Assembly (NCBI GenBank): GCA_023142175.1
Contig: JAGLJX010000225.1
Coordinates: forward strand, 1-7,765
Direction: 5' to 3'
DNA: 7,765 nt
Source of the DNA: Emcibacter sp.
Lineage (GTDB): Bacteria; Pseudomonadota; Alphaproteobacteria; Sphingomonadales; Emcibacteraceae
The notes below the pieces were generated by a model. It was not told the origin of the DNA. It saw only the letters and a list, made by a program, of their open reading frames with translations, and did no database searches. This document shows positions 5,697 to 7,765 of the stretch, in pieces; the stretch's first letter is position 1; each line of letters starts with the position of its first letter. The translations under genes and the position numbers were made by a program.

Positions 5697-5972
5697 ATGA
5701 ATATTTTTTCTAAGTCCACCGCAATTATTTTTATAACAAGCATGTTGTCTACCCCCTTGTGGGCGTCTGATTTTGAATGTCAGTCCGGCCCTAAGTCCGC
5801 GTGGTTGTCAATAGATTCGATCCAGAAGTCCCTGATGGAGGATGGTTACAAGACCAGAAAAGTAGAAGTAGAAGATGGGTGTTATGAGGTTTATGTAATG
5901 AAAGACGGCAAGAAATTTGAACTATTTGTTAATCCCACAACTGGCATCATTGAAAAAATTAAGGAAAAATAA
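5697..5972 (+). CDS. Small periplasmic PepSY-domain protein
   Basis: A 91-residue exported protein. The ATG at 5697 is chosen because AGAGGT (5685-5690) lies 6 bases upstream and the protein then begins directly with a signal peptide (MNIFSKSTAIIFITSML, likely cut after Ala23 in PLWA|SDF); the in-frame GTG at 5667 has no properly spaced ribosome site. The mature part is a single PepSY_2-like domain: SIDSIQKSLMEDGYKTRKVEVEDG, then CYEVYVMKDGKKFELFVNPTTG, the usual helix plus beta-sheet pattern ending in a P-x-TG turn. Cys28 and Cys62 could form a periplasmic disulfide. The stop overlaps the next start by one base (TAATG). Such proteins often neighbour b-type cytochrome genes, and it may be a periplasmic partner of the cytochrome encoded next; its exact role is unknown. 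Confidence 0.85.
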   Translation: MNIFSKSTAIIFITSMLSTPLWASDFECQSGPKSAWLSIDSIQKSLMEDGYKTRKVEVEDGCYEVYVMKDGKKFELFVNPTTGIIEKIKEK

Positions 5973-6487
5973 TGAAAGAAGTTAAGGTTTGGGATTTATT
6001 CATACGGATATTTCATTGGTCACTGGTCGGTATAATTCTGGTTAATTTCACGGTTTTTGATGAAGGTACAGTGCATGAAATGCTGGGTTATATTTTGATT
6101 AGTCTTTTGGCCTTACGATTTATTTGGGGCTTTATCGGCTCTAAGTATGCTCTTTTTAAGAATTTTGTTCCGAAGCCGGAAAAAATTAAGCAGCACCTGA
6201 GGGAGTTAGGGGAAGGGAATGAAACGTCCTATTTAGGCCATAACCCCCTTGGTGCTGTTATGATTTATAACTTATATATAACCTTGTTACTTGTAAGTTT
6301 TACTGGCTATTTGTCGATAACTGATGTTTTTTGGGGTGTTGAGTGGGTTGAAGAAGTTCATGAATTATGTGCTAATTATCTGCTGCTCAGTGTCGCAATC
6401 CATGTGGCTGGCGTTATTTGGGAGACTTCCCGTTCTGGGGTGAATTTGATTTCTGCTATGTTAACTGGCATAAAGAAAATACCTTAA
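5972..6487 (+). CDS. Cytochrome b561-family membrane protein (di-heme b-type)
   Basis: A 171-residue integral membrane protein of the cytochrome b561 / Ni,Fe-hydrogenase cytochrome b group, which passes electrons between the quinone pool and a periplasmic partner. It begins with the typical VKVWDLFIRIFHWSL segment. Four hydrophobic helices are visible at about residues 13-29, 36-55, 92-114 and 133-150. Candidate heme-ligand histidines are His15 (RIFHW), His35 (VHEMLGY), His130 (VHEL) and His144 (AIHVAG), with His90 in GHNPLGA also conserved in the group. The start overlaps the PepSY stop by one base, with AAGGA (5961-5965) 6 bases upstream. No cytochrome c gene is present in the cassette, so the electron partner must be elsewhere or be the PepSY protein. 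The gene is AT-rich (37 percent GC in one 60-base line counted). Confidence 0.9.
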   Translation: MKEVKVWDLFIRIFHWSLVGIILVNFTVFDEGTVHEMLGYILISLLALRFIWGFIGSKYALFKNFVPKPEKIKQHLRELGEGNETSYLGHNPLGAVMIYNLYITLLLVSFTGYLSITDVFWGVEWVEEVHELCANYLLLSVAIHVAGVIWETSRSGVNLISAMLTGIKKIP

Positions 6488-6502
6488 TATTGGCGGATAA
6501 TC

Positions 6503-7039
6503 ATGATTAAATTTTTACATTCACTAAGAATAAGGCAATCTAATTATAAGTCCCAAAGGATAACCATACTATGGATTGGTATGGTTTTATCCACTGTTTG
6601 CACGCTATTCTTTGCTATGGATGTTTTTGGGGATATGGTTTTAGGTCGGGATTTTCCTACTAAAGGCACCCATCATATTATAGAACTTTTTGTTGTTATT
6701 ATTTCACTAGCATCATTTGTATTTCATTTTTGTGAACTCAATCGTTTTTTTAAACGACATAATAAAATTAAAGATCAAATGAGAGTGGCCTCTGGTGAAT
6801 TTTCTCGGGTTATTGAGGATCTATTCATAGAATGGGCATTAACGCCTGCTGAAAAAGATGTAGCAATATACCTTATCAAAGGTATGAGTTTTGCGGATAT
6901 AGCTGCTATTAGAAATGCCAAAGAAGGCACGGTAAAAGCGCAAAGTAACTCACTCTATAGAAAAGCGGGGGTTAAGGGCTGCCATGAATTATTGGCGCTT
7001 TTCCTGGACGAATTACTTACTGATCTTTCCATAAGATAA
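6503..7039 (+). CDS. Membrane-anchored LuxR-type HTH regulator
   Basis: A 178-residue protein with two N-terminal membrane helices (about residues 20-42 and 57-80) joined by a short loop, a linker, and a C-terminal LuxR-type DNA-binding domain (about 109-172): WALTPAEKDVAIYLIKGMS, then FADIAAIRNAKEGTVKAQSN as the helix-turn-helix, then SLYRKAGVKGCHELLALFL. A short basic N-terminus suggests both ends lie in the cytoplasm with a loop of about 14 residues outside. There is no receiver domain, so signalling is likely one-component, through the membrane part. The gene starts 15 bases after the cytochrome gene, with GGCGGA (6492-6497) as ribosome site, and is very AT-rich (20 and 33 percent GC in two 60-base lines counted). 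It probably regulates its own operon in response to the cytochrome's redox state or to quinone; that is inference. Confidence 0.85.
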   Translation: MIKFLHSLRIRQSNYKSQRITILWIGMVLSTVCTLFFAMDVFGDMVLGRDFPTKGTHHIIELFVVIISLASFVFHFCELNRFFKRHNKIKDQMRVASGEFSRVIEDLFIEWALTPAEKDVAIYLIKGMSFADIAAIRNAKEGTVKAQSNSLYRKAGVKGCHELLALFLDELLTDLSIR

Positions 7040-7078
7040 TAAATTTGATAAGTTTTGAATTTTCTATAAATTACAGGC

Positions 7079-7097
7079 AAGTGGCAGGCCGCTTTTT
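7079..7097 (+). terminator. Weak intrinsic terminator after the cytochrome-regulator operon
   Basis: AAGTGG (7079-7084) pairs with CCGCTT (7089-7094), with one G-U pair, around a CAGG loop, and the T-run extends to 7097. The stem is short and only three T follow it, so termination may be partial. It sits 40 bases past the regulator stop codon and before the next gene's ribosome site. Confidence 0.4.
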
Positions 7098-7137
7098 AAA
7101 AACCGTTATAAAAATATTTAAGATAAAGGGATAAAAC

Positions 7138-7765
7138 GTGTTTAAAATTCATTCATTCATTATAGCCATATTCATGGCTGTATTTCTTACGGGCTGTGGC
7201 TCAGAAGATAATCAACAACAAGCGTCGGTTTATCCGGCTGAAATACCAAAAGGTCAGATGCCGGACAATATCCGTCCAAGCCATTATCAACTTGATTTAA
7301 AAATTATTCCGGTTGAGGGCGAATTCGATGGGCAGGTTACCATAGACCTGACCTTTGACGTGACAACGGATTTTATGTGGCTTCATGGGCAGGATATGGC
7401 CGTAAGCTCCTCTGAACTTATCTTGGCAAATGGCAAGGTTCTTACCGTTACCTATGAACAGGTTGACCCCACGGGCATCGTCAAGATTGACTTCCCGCAA
7501 CAGGTCGGGCCGGGTGATGCAAAGTTAAAAATCACCTATGTCGGCAAGGTCAGCGATGCGCTTCAGGGTATTTACCGGGTTAAGGACGGCGACCATAGCT
7601 ATACCTATACCCAGTTCGAGGCCATTGATGCCCGCCGCGCCTTTCCCGGTTTTGATGAGCCGGGTTTTAAAGTGCCTTATGATGTTTCCCTGACCATTCC
7701 CACGGGCTTTGAAGGCTTGGCAAACACGCCGGAAACAGGCCGTGTTGATCTGGGCGATGGCTTCA
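7138..7765 (+). CDS. M1-family aminopeptidase lipoprotein, N-terminal part (runs off window)
   Basis: The frame is open from a GTG at 7138 to the window end (209 codons and one base). AAAGGG (7125-7130) lies 7 bases upstream of the GTG. The product starts with a lipoprotein signal peptide, MFKIHSFIIAIFMAVFLTGC, whose lipobox LTGC places the lipidated Cys at residue 20; the next residue is Gly, not Asp, so outer-membrane sorting is likely. The mature part is the N-terminal beta-sandwich of M1 aminopeptidases: NIRPSHYQLDLKIIP, a beta-rich stretch, then the hallmark FEAIDARRAFPGFDEPGFK. The GxMEN and HExxH motifs would lie beyond the window. It presumably trims peptides in the periplasm. It is a different M1 protein from the one at the left end. 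Confidence 0.9.
   Translation, partial: MFKIHSFIIAIFMAVFLTGCGSEDNQQQASVYPAEIPKGQMPDNIRPSHYQLDLKIIPVEGEFDGQVTIDLTFDVTTDFMWLHGQDMAVSSSELILANGKVLTVTYEQVDPTGIVKIDFPQQVGPGDAKLKITYVGKVSDALQGIYRVKDGDHSYTYTQFEAIDARRAFPGFDEPGFKVPYDVSLTIPTGFEGLANTPETGRVDLGDGF

Noticed and set aside
1..7765. The two M1 fragments as halves of one gene split by an insertion
   Set aside because: The left fragment is a C-terminus and the right fragment an N-terminus, both on the + strand, so they are in the wrong order for a split gene; no element ends are seen.

Overview
The window looks like a stretch of alphaproteobacterial chromosome. The support is protein resemblance (type I methionine aminopeptidase, AroQ chorismate mutase, M1 peptidases with a DUF6702 partner) and moderate base composition; I cannot fix a genus. 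Eleven protein genes are supported, two of them cut by the window edges. I see no tRNA, rRNA, CRISPR array or insertion sequence.

Left end, + strand (1-1136): the C-terminal part of an M1-family metallopeptidase, translationally coupled by a 4-base ATGA overlap to a secreted DUF6702 protein. A compact perfect hairpin fills the gap to the next, convergent gene.

Centre, - strand (1209-5332): two transcription units. The upstream one is tightly packed: a two-domain protein (nucleotidyltransferase-like plus CDP-alcohol phosphatidyltransferase-like), a second CDP-alcohol phosphatidyltransferase, and a stand-alone chorismate mutase. The fusion protein has lost most signature residues in both domains, while the second transferase keeps a perfect motif, so the pair looks like a pseudoenzyme with an active enzyme in phospholipid or polar-lipid synthesis. 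The downstream unit is a TetR-family regulator followed 3 bases later by a methionine aminopeptidase. A palindrome sits exactly in the spacer of the predicted tetR promoter and the transcript is probably leaderless, which suggests autorepression.

A roughly 360-base divergent intergenic region (5333-5696) carries a 10-bp inverted repeat and three copies of the heptamer CCCTAAG upstream of the next unit.

Right, + strand (5697-7039): an AT-rich three-gene cassette encoding a small periplasmic PepSY protein, a b-type cytochrome of the cytochrome b561 family, and a LuxR-type regulator anchored by two membrane helices. This reads as a self-contained membrane redox module with its own membrane-bound regulator. 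A weak terminator follows.

Right end (7138 to edge): the N-terminal part of a second M1-family aminopeptidase, a lipoprotein with a GTG start.

The best candidates for something undescribed are the degenerate/intact phosphatidyltransferase pair, the PepSY-cytochrome b-membrane LuxR module with its heptamer repeats, and the autoregulated tetR-map pair.
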